Shown piece after piece: positions 26,441-34,836 of a stretch of DNA of 64,000 nucleotides. Positions within the stretch are counted from its first letter, which is position 1. Every line of letters begins with the position of its first letter. Both the position numbers and the translations under genes were made by a program. Source of the stretch: Streptomyces sp. NRRL S-340 (GTDB lineage: Bacteria; Actinomycetota; Actinomycetes; Streptomycetales; Streptomycetaceae); assembly GCF_000720185.1 (NCBI RefSeq), contig NZ_JOIY01000023.1, positions 57,820 through 121,819 on the forward strand. The letters run 5' to 3'. A model generated the notes under the pieces. The model searched no databases. It was not told the origin of the DNA and worked only from the letters and a program-made list of their open reading frames with translations.

Positions 26441-27577
26441 TTGCCCACCCTCACCACCGTCGCAGTGGCCCGCACCGGCGAGGACACCTTCCACTGGGAA
26501 CGCGCCGTCCTCGACGACCCCGGCCCCGGCGAAGTCCTCGTCCGCCTCGTCGCGGCCGGCCTGTGCCACACCGACCTGTCCGTCCTGGCCGGGCGCCTGC
26601 CCACCCCTCTTCCCGCCGTTCTGGGCCACGAGGGAGCGGGAACCGTCGAAGCCGTGGGACCCGGCGTGGCCGGCATCGCCCCCGGGGACCACGTCGTGCT
26701 CTCCTTCAACTCCTGCGGCCGCTGCGACGCCTGCCGCACCGGCCGGCCCACCACCTGCGCAACGTACTTTCCCCTCAACTTCCGGGCCGCACGGGCCGAC
26801 GGCACCACCCCGATCCGCACCGAGGACGGCACACCGCTCGGCGGCCTGTTCTTCGGACAGTCCTCGCTGGCCCGCCACGCCGTCGTCTCCGCGCAGAGCG
26901 TCGTCCGGGTCGACGTGGCAGGCGAGGAAGAACTCGTCCCTCTGGCACCTGTCGGCTGCGGGATCCAGACCGGAGCCGGTGCGATCCTGAACCTGCTCAA
27001 GCCCCGCTACGGTGACAGCGTGGCCGTGTTCGGCGCCGGGGCGGTGGGACTGTCGGCCGTCATGGCGGCCCGTCTCACTCCCGCCCGCACCATCGTGGCC
27101 GTGGACGTCGTCCCGTCGAGGCAGGCTCTCGCCACCGAACTCGGCGCCACCCACACCATCGACAGCGGCAAGGAAGATCTCCGCTCGCGCCTCGCCCATC
27201 TGGCCGGTCCCGGCGGCCTGACACACATCGTGGAAACCACCGGTGTCCCCGCACTGCTGGAGCTGGCCGCCACGGCCATCACCGCCCATGGCACCGTCGC
27301 CGTCATCGGAGCCCCCTCCGCCGGCAGCAAGGCATCCTTCGACATCAACTCCCTCATCGACGGCCGCACCATCCGCGGTGTCACCGAGGGCGGCAGCGAC
27401 CGCACCACCTTCATTCCCGCTCTCATCGACCTGGCACGCCAAGGACGCCTGCCCTACGACAGGTTCGTCCGCTTCTACGCCGAAGACGAGCTCCACCAAG
27501 CGGTGACCGACGCCCGCTCCGGGCACACCATCAAACCGGTGATCTGCTTCGGCGACCGGACGGGGGAGGAACGATGA
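26441..27577 (+). CDS. Zinc alcohol dehydrogenase (aryl-alcohol type)
   Basis: The medium-chain dehydrogenase has about 378 residues from TTG 26441 (PTLTTVAVARTGEDTF). It has AAGLCHTDLSVLAG, VLGHEGAGTVEAVGPG, the zinc cysteines FNSCGRCDACRTGRPTTC, and VFGAGAVGLSAVMAA. It is similar in build to benzyl-alcohol dehydrogenases. The true start is uncertain: the original upstream region seems lost, and the frame is open back into the quinone-reductase remnant (to 26294). Its stop overlaps the aldehyde dehydrogenase start. Confidence 0.85.
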   Translation: MPTLTTVAVARTGEDTFHWERAVLDDPGPGEVLVRLVAAGLCHTDLSVLAGRLPTPLPAVLGHEGAGTVEAVGPGVAGIAPGDHVVLSFNSCGRCDACRTGRPTTCATYFPLNFRAARADGTTPIRTEDGTPLGGLFFGQSSLARHAVVSAQSVVRVDVAGEEELVPLAPVGCGIQTGAGAILNLLKPRYGDSVAVFGAGAVGLSAVMAARLTPARTIVAVDVVPSRQALATELGATHTIDSGKEDLRSRLAHLAGPGGLTHIVETTGVPALLELAATAITAHGTVAVIGAPSAGSKASFDINSLIDGRTIRGVTEGGSDRTTFIPALIDLARQGRLPYDRFVRFYAEDELHQAVTDARSGHTIKPVICFGDRTGEER

Positions 27578-27744
27578 GCCTGCCGCACGCCCGCAACCTG
27601 ATCGACGGCCGGTGGCACGACGGACACACGACAGGCACCGCCCGTGCCCCGGCCACCGGACAGGCCATCGGCACCTTCGCCGATGCCGGAGCCGTCAGCG
27701 CCCGCCACGCCATCGACGCGGCCCGCCGCGTTTTGCGCTCCTGA
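27574..27744 (+). pseudogene. Aldehyde dehydrogenase, truncated after 56 residues
   Basis: ATG 27574 overlaps the dehydrogenase stop (ATGA) and encodes the canonical start of an aldehyde dehydrogenase: NLIDGRWHDGHTTGTARAPA and then GQAIGTFADAGAVSARHAID. It runs into a stop at 27742 where the family continues for another 430 residues. An alcohol dehydrogenase/aldehyde dehydrogenase pair is standard for benzyl alcohol-type pathways, so loss of this gene probably leaves the aldehyde step to another locus. Confidence 0.8.
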
Positions 27745-28037
27745 GGAAGCGAGTCCAGCATCTGGCGCGCGCGGGTGCAGAGCTGCCGGCCTCCTCGCGT
27801 CCTGGACTTGTGCCGGTTGGCAGTTGCTCCACGAGACCGCAGCCGTCCGGGAACGCTTCTGGCAACCCACGGCGCCCGGGATCGGTCTCGGCCTCCGTCA
27901 CCGCCTCGGTCACCTGCTGGACTCTCCACGCTGGGCGTCCGACAGGCGGCCCACCACTGCGGCGACACCCTCCAGTGCAGTGCCCGATGCGCGCGCGGAG
28001 CCCGGCACTGTCCGCTCCGAGCGGCGGGTGGGTCTTT
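27745..28037. other. Non-coding junction after the truncated gene
   Basis: About 290 bp follow the truncated aldehyde dehydrogenase and precede the inverted-repeat element. Frames are broken and no family is recognised. It probably marks a deletion or rearrangement junction that removed the operon's end. Confidence 0.4.
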
Positions 28038-28201
28038 AGAGCTGCGGACAAAAGTGGGTTCCGGTCAGCGGGCGGTGTCCGGTGCGTGCGATCGCCAGGC
28101 GCCGGGAGGTCCTTGTGGCGGAGCTGCCAGGGCCTTTTGGCAACGCGGCGAGGGCGCGTGCCGGGCGCCGCCCGCCGGGGCCCGCTTTTGTTCGCAGCTC
28201 T
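28038..28201. mobile_element. MITE-like element with 21-bp inverted ends
   Basis: The 164-bp segment is bounded by inverted repeats. The left end, AGAGCTGCGGACAAAAGTGG (from 28038), matches the right end, CCGCTTTTGTTCGCAGCTCT (to 28201), over 21 bp with 2 mismatches. It encodes nothing convincing. No clear target duplication is visible. The right end abuts the stop codon of the leftward FAH gene. Size and ends fit a non-autonomous miniature transposon, but a transposase partner was not found here. Confidence 0.5.
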
Positions 28202-29040
28202 CAGTCCAGCGTCTCGCGGACGCACACGTTGCGGGTCTCGCCCAGGCCCTCGATGACGGTCCTGAGGGTCTGGCCCTCCTTGAGGTAGACCTTGGGGTCG
28301 CGCCCGTCACCGACACCTCCCGGCGTGCCGGACAGGATCACGTCGCCCGGCTGCAGCGTGATGATGTCGCTGACGTAGGCCACGATGTCCGCGATCCCGA
28401 ACAGCAGGTCAGACGTGCGGGAGAGCTGCATCACCTCGCCGTCCACCTCGCAGCGGATCTCCAGGTCCGGCTCCCGGCCGCCGAACTCGTCCGACGTGAC
28501 CAGTTCGGGGCCCAGGGGTGTGGTCGCCTCGAAGGTCTTGCCCGCCAGGAACTCCCGGGTGCGGCGCTGGTACTCGCGCACGGTCACGTCGTTGGCGACG
28601 GTGTAACCGGCCACGTGGCCGAGGGCCTCGGTCTTGGCGACGTGGCGGGCGGCCCGGCCGATGACGAAGGCCAGTTCCGCCTCCCAGTCCACGGTGTCGC
28701 TCACCGCGGGCAGGGTGACCGTGTCGCCCGCGCCGATGAGGGAGCCGTCGTACTTCGCGAACAGGGTGGGGTGGCGTGGGGTGTCCCGCCTCATCTCCTT
28801 GATGTGCGTGGCGTAGTTCAGGCCGAGGCAGATGATCTTGTTCGGGTGCGGCACCACCGGAGCGAAAACGGCCTCGGCGGCGTCGACGCGCTCGCTTCCG
28901 CCGCCGGCGGCCGCCCGGGCCCAGTCGTCACCCGAGTTCAGCAGGTCCCCCACGTTCGCATGGGGGAGCAGGACGTAGGAGTCCCCGTCACGCCGAGCGG
29001 CCCGGGTCCTGCCACTCGTCCGCAAAGTCGCCAGCCGCAT
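28201..29040 (-). CDS. Fumarylacetoacetate hydrolase family protein
   Basis: The 279-residue protein has FAH-family features: ICLGLNYATHIKEM, DWEAELAFVIG (metal-binding Glu pair), GYTVANDVTVRE, and LQPGDVILSGTPGGVG. Members hydrolyse acylpyruvates or hydrate and decarboxylate dienoates after ring cleavage. It is divergent from the VOC gene at 29146, with an IclR-type palindrome between them. It fits as the enzyme acting after ring fission in the aromatic pathway. Confidence 0.9.
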   Translation of the reverse strand: MRLATLRTSGRTRAARRDGDSYVLLPHANVGDLLNSGDDWARAAAGGGSERVDAAEAVFAPVVPHPNKIICLGLNYATHIKEMRRDTPRHPTLFAKYDGSLIGAGDTVTLPAVSDTVDWEAELAFVIGRAARHVAKTEALGHVAGYTVANDVTVREYQRRTREFLAGKTFEATTPLGPELVTSDEFGGREPDLEIRCEVDGEVMQLSRTSDLLFGIADIVAYVSDIITLQPGDVILSGTPGGVGDGRDPKVYLKEGQTLRTVIEGLGETRNVCVRETLD

Positions 29041-29102
29041 GCCTGGTGCCCCTCTTCCTTCGTTGACTGATTCCGGGGTCGATCGTACGCTAGTCGCGAC
29101 AT

Positions 29103-29120
29103 GCAGGATACATGTCCTGC
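29103..29120. promoter_or_regulatory. Putative IclR-type operator, FAH/VOC pair
   Basis: GCAGGATACATGTCCTGC has perfect 6-bp arms (GCAGGA/TCCTGC). It lies between the divergent FAH and VOC starts and closely resembles the sites at 19919 and at the IclR gene. Confidence 0.65.
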
Positions 29121-29145
29121 AAAACGAGACACAGGAAGGGGTGGC

Positions 29146-29640
29146 ATGGCTATCACCGGACTCGGCCACACGGGGCTGTGGGTCTACGACCTGCCGAAGA
29201 TGCGGGACTTCTACGAGCGCGTCATGGGGCTGAGCGTGACGGACGAGGACGAAGGGCTGCAGATCGTCTTCTTCAGCGCGCGGCCCGACGAGGAGCACCA
29301 CGAATTCGTGCTCCAGTCCGGACGGACCTCTCCCATCGGCGACAAGCAGCAGCACCAGATCTCCTGGCGCGTGGCGTCGATCGAGGACATCCGAACCTTC
29401 CACCGGCGCTTCGAGGAGGAAGGGGTCCGGGTTCAGCAGGAGGTGACGCACGGCAACGCCTTCGGGATCTACTTCTTCGACCCCGAGGGGAACCGCAACG
29501 AGGTCTACCTGCGCATCGAACGGGACGTACGGCAGCCCTTCCGCAAGAGCATCGACTTCAGCCTTTCGCCGGAGGAGATCTACGCGGAGGCCGAGCGGCT
29601 GCTGAGCGACGGCGGCGCCGCCTACCAGCCGGTCCAGTAG
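29146..29640 (+). CDS. VOC-family protein (extradiol dioxygenase/glyoxalase-like)
   Basis: The 164-residue protein is a vicinal-oxygen-chelate protein with candidate metal ligands in GLGHTGLWV, EEHHEFVLQSG and PEGNRNEVYL. Such single-unit proteins include type I extradiol dioxygenases, among them 2,3-dihydroxybiphenyl-type enzymes. ATG 29146 follows AGGAAGGGG; the upstream ATG at 29101 lies inside the operator palindrome and is rejected. It is divergent from the FAH gene and likely works in the same pathway. Confidence 0.8.
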   Translation: MAITGLGHTGLWVYDLPKMRDFYERVMGLSVTDEDEGLQIVFFSARPDEEHHEFVLQSGRTSPIGDKQQHQISWRVASIEDIRTFHRRFEEEGVRVQQEVTHGNAFGIYFFDPEGNRNEVYLRIERDVRQPFRKSIDFSLSPEEIYAEAERLLSDGGAAYQPVQ

Positions 29641-29711
29641 CCCAGGGCCGGCTTCCTCGCCCCCTGCCAAGTCGCCTGTATGCCAGGATCCACATCTCGC
29701 GATACGGGAGT

Positions 29712-30060
29712 CGGGCAGGGCGCCGAAGGAGGAAGGCGACCGCTGACCGGGCCCTGGACATCCTCCTCATGTTCGACGACGACCGGCTCGTCCTGTCCGC
29801 CACCGACGTGGCGGACCGTCTCGGAGCGGCCCGGTCGACCGCCTACCGGTACCAGCAGAGTCTGACCGCCAACAGCTTCCTGGAGGAAAAGTGCGGCTCG
29901 GGATTCCGGAGAACGGCAACGTCGTCGGGGCCCTCGGTGTCGCAGCCTTCTTCCACCGGGAAGTGCCGCACATCGAGGGCGTGTGTCAGGCGGCTGAGGA
30001 TCTCTCGGCCGAGCGGCCCGCATGGAGACCGGCTGAACGGCGGAAGCCGCACACAGCACC
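29712..30060 (+). pseudogene. Decayed IclR-family paralogue
   Basis: The frame encodes TADRALDILLMFDDDRLVLS and ARSTAYRYQQSLTANSFLEE, nearly the same as the DNA-binding domain of the intact IclR gene that follows. After this it breaks (GSGFRRTATSSG), and the effector-domain frame reappears only as short pieces (GVAAFFHREVPHIEGVCQAA in another frame). No start is present. It appears to be the dead partner of a tandem IclR duplication. Confidence 0.75.
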
Positions 30061-30075
30061 CGTACGATGTCCTGC

Positions 30076-30879
30076 ATGACAGGACGTAAGTCAGAAAAGG
30101 CCACTCCGGCGAGCCAGTACCGTGAACGCAACTCGACCGCGGACCGTGCGCTCGACATCCTCGGACTCTTCTCGCAGGACAAGCTGTCCCTCTCCGGCCA
30201 GGAGGTGGCGACCGCTCTGGGGACGGCCCGCTCGACCGCATACCGCTACCTCCAGAGCCTGGTCGGCAACGGGTTCCTCGAAGAAGACCCACAGGGCGGG
30301 TTCCGGCTCGGTCTGCGGGTTCTTGAGCTGGCGCGCCTGGCCCGTCGGGGCTACGGGCTGTCGGAAATCGCCCTGCCCCTGATGCGGGAACTGTGCTCCG
30401 ACATCGGCGAGACCGTACTGCTGACGCGCCGTGCCGGAGGCGCCGCCATCTGCGTGGAGCGATGCGAGGCGGAGCATCCGGTGCGCATCTCCTACGAACG
30501 TGGCAGCGTGCTTCCGGCCAACGCCGGCGCGTCCGCGCTGGCGCTGCTCGCCTGGTTGCCCGAGCAGGAGTGCCGTGAACTGCTGGAGGCGCAGAGACTG
30601 CAGCGGTTCACCGCACGCACGATGACCGACGTCGATGCTCTCATGGAACGGCTCGCTCAGATCCGGCAGGACGGGTTCACCGTCAGCCGCGGTGAACTCG
30701 ACGTCGACATCCTCGGTATCGCCGCCCCGGTACGCGGGGCGTCCGGGAGCGTGGTGGCCGCGCTGAGCATCGCCGCACTGGAGCACCGGGTGCCGGACCG
30801 ACGGCTCGGCGAGGTGGTCGCAGCGGTGCGCCGTGCCGCAGAACTCATCAGCGGCCAGCTGACGGTCGTCGGGGACTGA
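30076..30879 (+). CDS. IclR-family transcriptional regulator
   Basis: From ATG 30076 the protein has 267 residues. It has a winged helix (ALGTARSTAYRYLQSLVGNGF) and the IclR effector domain (GETVLLTRRAGGAAICVERC; RISYERGSVLPANAGASALA). ATG 30067, nine bases upstream, is also possible. The start region itself carries ATGTCCTGC and CAGGACGTAAGTC (30067-30092), which match the palindromes at 19919 and 29103 and suggest autoregulation. It is the likely regulator of the aromatic operon and the FAH/VOC pair. Confidence 0.9.
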   Translation: MTGRKSEKATPASQYRERNSTADRALDILGLFSQDKLSLSGQEVATALGTARSTAYRYLQSLVGNGFLEEDPQGGFRLGLRVLELARLARRGYGLSEIALPLMRELCSDIGETVLLTRRAGGAAICVERCEAEHPVRISYERGSVLPANAGASALALLAWLPEQECRELLEAQRLQRFTARTMTDVDALMERLAQIRQDGFTVSRGELDVDILGIAAPVRGASGSVVAALSIAALEHRVPDRRLGEVVAAVRRAAELISGQLTVVGD

Positions 30880-31319
30880 CGAAGACATCCTCGCCGACGG
30901 GCAGGTGCCGGTAGGACGGCATGCCAGCACTGCGTCCCAGGCCGGCTGCGCTCGCGCCGCCGCGCGGCCGGCTCGATCGACGGTATGCATCTGGTGCGGA
31001 CCGAGTTCGGACGGACTGATGTGGCAGCGGGGAGATCTCTCTGCAGGCACATCGCGCACCGTCACCGCCCGTCGGGGCGGTGCGGGGCGCGGACGCTGCC
31101 GTGCATCCTCGCACCGCGGTGTGCTCCACCGGCTGGAAGTGCACGACATCGTCCGCATCGAGTGGAGAGTGGAGGCCATCGCACTGCGTGCCGGGTGCGA
31201 GTGGAATCCGCCCGGTGCACTCCACCGGGCGGGAAGTGCGTTCACCGTGGGCAACTCAACGCACCGTGCGCGCGCCGCTCCGCACCCGCGCGCCGCGGCC
31301 CCGGACATCCGGTGCGTGG
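30880..31319. other. Gap without recognisable gene
   Basis: About 440 bp after the IclR gene show broken frames on both strands. A repeated-looking segment near 31130-31220 (CCGGCTGGAAGTGCACG and CCACCGGGCGGGAAGTGCG) is too diverged to call. No family recognised. Confidence 0.4.
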
Positions 31320-31321
31320 GG

Positions 31322-31560
31322 CGCGCTACACGTGCGGGAGGCGCAGGTTCTCCTTGGCCGACAGCAGCCCGAGCACGGCGTGCTCCTGGTGGTGGGCGTG
31401 CCAGTGCTCCGCCAGGGCACGGTCGGTGAACAGGGTCAAGCCTCGCGCCGTCTCTGCGGTCGGGGCGACGGCGTCGAAGTCGCCGACGGCCTGGACGAAC
31501 TCACCCGTCGTAGTCGATCGTCAGACCGCGGACAAGGGGTGCTTCCTCACGGTGGCCCCG
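31322..31560 (-). pseudogene. C-terminal fragment of an unidentified gene, frameshifted
   Basis: On the minus strand, one frame reads EEAPLVRGLTIDYDG then stops. The next frame continues at once with EFVQAVGDFDAVAPTAETAR and GLLSAKENLRLPHV before a TAG near 31322. The two segments join naturally if one base is added or removed near 31503. I do not recognise the family. It looks like the tail of a lost gene. Confidence 0.45.
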
Positions 31561-31713
31561 GCCCGTGCGCACATCCCCGTGCGGGCCGGACGACTGCCGG
31601 GCCGGCCCAGCGCTGGGGGGACCGAGGACACCGTGCCCGCCGACCCCACACCCCGCCCCACCCGAGACCTCCGCACCGTGCCCGGTCCGGCGCCCGCCGG
31701 CCCGGTCGGGAAA

Positions 31714-31750
31714 GCCCGTGTGGCACGGGGTCAGGCCGTGCCACACGGGC
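31714..31750. terminator. Strong hairpin terminator of the MFS gene
   Basis: A perfect 15-bp stem (31714-31728 with 31736-31750; CCCGTGTGGCACGG and its complement) has a 7-nt loop. It is 10 bp past the stop of the leftward MFS gene at 31761. Confidence 0.85.
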
Positions 31751-31760
31751 GGTCGCGGGG

Positions 31761-32960
31761 TCAGCAGCTCGGTTCGACCGCGTGCGGTCGGCCGGAGGGG
31801 GCGGGGGCGCGCAGGATCCCGGCAGCGGCGACGGCTGTCGCGCAGAACAGGGCCGGGAGCAGGAAGGTGTGGTTGAGGGCCATGAGATGGGTCATCCAGC
31901 CGATGACCGCGGGGCCTGCGAGCATGCCGACATAGCCGAGTCCGGCGACTCGTGAGACGTTGGTGCCGGCGGCCGTGGGGTCGAGGTGTCCGGCGGCACT
32001 GAACAGTTGCGGGATACAGCCGGACAGGCCGAGGCCGAACAGTGCCCAGCCTGTCAGTGCCGCCCAGATCCACGGTGTGAGGGCCACGAGCGTGATGCCG
32101 GTGGCGGCCAGAGCCGCGCCGTGACGCAGGACGGCGACCGGACCGAACCGTGCGGACACCCGGTCCGCCAGGAGCCTGCCGATGGTCATCGTCGCCGCGA
32201 ACGTCCCGTAGGCGAAGGCGGCGGTGCTCCGCGAAGCGCCCAGGACGGTTTTGAGGTGCAGGACGCTCCAGTCGTTGGCGGCGCCTTCGCACAGCATGAT
32301 CAGCAACGCCAGAACGGCAAGCAGCCAGATCCGGCCGGGAACAGCGCGTTTCCCGCCCTGGGCCTCGCCGTCGGCTGCGGGCGTGTCCGGTGCGGAGGGC
32401 AGAAGGCCGCGGGCTGCGGCCAGGGCGACGACGGTACCGATGCCGGCGGTGACGGCCAGGGTCACGGCTGTGCCCCAGCCGATGCCGATGGCTGCCGCAC
32501 CAGCGAGGGCGGCCAGGACACCGCCGACGGAGAACGTGGCGTGAAAGGCCGACATGACGGGCCGCCGGTACGCCGTCTCCACCTGCACGGCGTGCGCGTT
32601 CATGCTGACGTCGAGGGTGCCGTTCCCGAAGCCGAAGGCCAGCAGGGCCGCTCCCAGGACCCAGGGTTCCCCGGCCAGGCCGGGCAGTACCAGGGTCACG
32701 CTGCACAGCACGCCGGCCAGGGGGACGACGGTACGAGTGCCGAGCCGGTCGGACAGGCGGCCACCGAGCTGCATGCCGGTGAAGGCCCCGACCCCCAGCA
32801 GCACCAGGAACCCGCCCAGGGCCGCGTGACTGATGCCCACGCGGTTTTCGATGGTCGGGATCTCTACTACCCACATGCCCAGCAACGTGCCATTGAGGAT
32901 GAAGTAGACAAAGGTAGTGAAGCGGGCGACGCGCAGCGCTCTTTCCATGCCTGAGACCAT
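31761..32960 (-). CDS. MFS transporter
   Basis: The 399-residue, 12-segment membrane protein has FVYFILNGTLLGMWVVEIPT in TM1, MQLGGRLSDRLGTR as motif A, and FGFGNGTLDVSMNAHAVQVE, which recalls the FucP/YbjJ-like sugar or small-molecule MFS group. ATG 32960 or 32948 could be the start; neither has a strong ribosome site. It is divergent from the DeoR-type regulator at 33038, which likely controls it. Substrate unknown, possibly a sugar derivative. Confidence 0.85.
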   Translation of the reverse strand: MVSGMERALRVARFTTFVYFILNGTLLGMWVVEIPTIENRVGISHAALGGFLVLLGVGAFTGMQLGGRLSDRLGTRTVVPLAGVLCSVTLVLPGLAGEPWVLGAALLAFGFGNGTLDVSMNAHAVQVETAYRRPVMSAFHATFSVGGVLAALAGAAAIGIGWGTAVTLAVTAGIGTVVALAAARGLLPSAPDTPAADGEAQGGKRAVPGRIWLLAVLALLIMLCEGAANDWSVLHLKTVLGASRSTAAFAYGTFAATMTIGRLLADRVSARFGPVAVLRHGAALAATGITLVALTPWIWAALTGWALFGLGLSGCIPQLFSAAGHLDPTAAGTNVSRVAGLGYVGMLAGPAVIGWMTHLMALNHTFLLPALFCATAVAAAGILRAPAPSGRPHAVEPSC

Positions 32961-33037
32961 AACGAACAAATCTTCTGTGCGAAACCTCGCCTTACACACA
33001 CAACTGAAGTTCGATCCGAGTGGTGTTGAATCGCGGT

Positions 33038-33799
33038 ATGAGCACTGCGGAACGTCATCGTCTGATCGCCCAGGCCGTTCAGGAGGCAGGGACCGTCACG
33101 GTCGGCGAACTGGCCGCCCTGACGGGCGCCTCCGACATGACCATCCGCCGTGACCTGGACCATCTGTCCGCACAGGGCATCCTGGAACGGATGCGCGGCG
33201 GCGCCCGCACCCTGCTGTTGAGGGGGGACGAGCCACCCTTCGCGCTACGCGTTCACGAGGCCGTCGACGCCAAGCGCCGGATCGCGGCCGAGGTGGTCTC
33301 GCTCATCGCCGACGGCGAGAGCGTCCTGCTGGACAGCGGCACCACCTGTCTCGAAGTCGCACGTCTGCTGCGCGGACGACAAGTCACCGTCATGCCCCTG
33401 TCGTTGCAGGCGCTGCACGTCCTGAGCGACGCTCCCCAACCGACCGAGCTGCTGGTCCCCGGGGGCAGGCCCCGCGCACCTGAAGGAGCCCTCACAGGAC
33501 CTCTCGCCCTCGCCTCCCTCGCGGCGCTGCGCTTCGACACCGCGGTACTGGGCTGCTGCGGTCTGACCTCCACCGACGGCATGACCGCCTACGACCTCGA
33601 CGAGGCGGCAGTGAAGAAAGCCGCCATCACCTCAGCGCGCCGGGTCATCGCCGCCGCCGACGGCAGCAAACTCGGCCGCACCGCCCATGCCTACGTCGGC
33701 CCCCCCACCCTCGTGGACATCCTCGTCACCGACACGACCGCACCCGCCGTCGAGACCACCGCACTCAAGGAGGGCGGCACCACCATCAAGATCGTTTGA
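33038..33799 (+). CDS. DeoR-family transcriptional regulator
   Basis: The 253-residue protein has the DeoR helix-turn-helix (TVGELAALTGASDMTIRRDL) and the phosphosugar-sensor domain (ADGESVLLDSGTTCLEVARLL; MTAYDLDEAAVKKAAITSARR; AADGSKLGR). DeoR proteins sense phosphorylated sugars. It is divergent from an MFS gene with 77 bp between starts, a common repressor/transporter arrangement. Confidence 0.9.
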   Translation: MSTAERHRLIAQAVQEAGTVTVGELAALTGASDMTIRRDLDHLSAQGILERMRGGARTLLLRGDEPPFALRVHEAVDAKRRIAAEVVSLIADGESVLLDSGTTCLEVARLLRGRQVTVMPLSLQALHVLSDAPQPTELLVPGGRPRAPEGALTGPLALASLAALRFDTAVLGCCGLTSTDGMTAYDLDEAAVKKAAITSARRVIAAADGSKLGRTAHAYVGPPTLVDILVTDTTAPAVETTALKEGGTTIKIV

Positions 33800-33889
33800 C
33801 GGCCCGCAACGGGGGTTCGCCGGGCGTCTGGCGCTGGACCAGGGTTGCGGTGACGCGCAGCAGGTCGCCCGGCTGTATGCCGTTCAGCC

Positions 33890-34069
33890 GTTCGTGTGAT
33901 CCGGGGGTCGCCGCTGGTGCAGGTGACGACCGTTTCGGAGGCGTCGTCGGGGACCGCGTCGATGTCGGCGGGGTCGGACGGTCAGGTCGAAGATGGCGGT
34001 GCCGCGCGGCCGGGGGCGGGTATCGCGTCGGCCCAGCTCGTCGACGGCGCAGTGCTTGGTGTTCATCAT
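33890..34069 (-). pseudogene. Small unidentified protein, possibly frameshifted
   Basis: ATG 34069 overlaps the stop of the gene before it (ATGA). It encodes MMNTKHCAVDELGRRDTRPR then GTAIFDLTVRP, after which it becomes Arg-rich. A neighbouring frame continues sensibly as DPADIDAVPDDASETVVTCT. A single base shift near 33975 would join them. I do not recognise the protein. Coupling to the upstream small gene argues that both were real genes. Confidence 0.4.
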
Positions 34070-34269
34070 TTGGCTTCTGCCAGGGCCTCCGTGGGGCGTG
34101 GGGAGCGCGGTCGGGTGGTGCACTGGGCGATGTCCAGCAGCTCGCGGTTGCGTCGCTGGTGTGCGGGAGTGAGCGGGCGGCCCTTGGCGCCGTGGCGGAG
34201 CCAGAGCGGGGAGGCGGGCGGCCCGGGGCGGGCGAGGGCGTGGTCGCCGTCGCGTTCGGTGCTGCTCAT
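34066..34269 (-). CDS. Small hypothetical protein (67 residues)
   Basis: Starts at ATG 34269 after a strong GGAGGACC ribosome site. Sequence begins MSSTERDGDHALARPGPPAS and includes TPAHQRRNRELLDIAQCTTR. Coding-type composition, start and coupling to the next small gene support it as real. No family recognised. Confidence 0.5.
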   Translation of the reverse strand: MSSTERDGDHALARPGPPASPLWLRHGAKGRPLTPAHQRRNRELLDIAQCTTRPRSPRPTEALAEAK

Positions 34270-34836
34270 GGAGGTCCTCCAGGTGGAGGTCAGGCGTGGT
34301 CGCCATGGTCCTTGGGCTTCGTCCTGAGGTCTGAAGCGAACCGTTCGCGGCGGGCATCGACGGCTTGGCGGTGATCCAGTCCTCAGCACATTTCCCTGGC
34401 GAATCAGTGTGTTCAGGGCTGGGGCGGGCAGGCGGAGGCGTCAACATGGCTGGACGGCCGGAGATGTGACGGTGCTGTCCTTTCTGTGACGTGTGGCGCT
34501 TCCCGCTTGGCGACCCGCGGCCGGCAACGGCGCTCCACCTCTTCACAGCGGGCATGCCACGCCGGGTCGAAGCCGGCGGGCTGCCGCCCGCACTCCCGCA
34601 GCGGCCTCGGTCGGCTCGCCATTTCTCCGGCTCCGGAATCGTATGTGCGATTCGCGTCGACACAGGTAGCGACGGTCAGGGCGTGAAAAGAGCAGATGAC
34701 AAGATGGTGGCGTCCTCGTCACCGACATCCGGATGCAGCGCATCCACCATCCCTGCGACGGTGGCTCCGACGTTTTCCGCGCCACGTCCGAGGAACGGGA
34801 CCGGGCGCGAGACCGGTATGCCGACCGGCTTTCTCG
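34270..34836. other. Gap without recognisable gene
   Basis: About 570 bp with broken frames on both strands. It contains the presumed promoter of the small genes to its left. No gene, repeat or element recognised. Confidence 0.4.

Noticed and set aside
29101..29145. Use of ATG 29101 as VOC start
   Set aside because: It lies inside the operator palindrome; ATG 29146 has the ribosome site.
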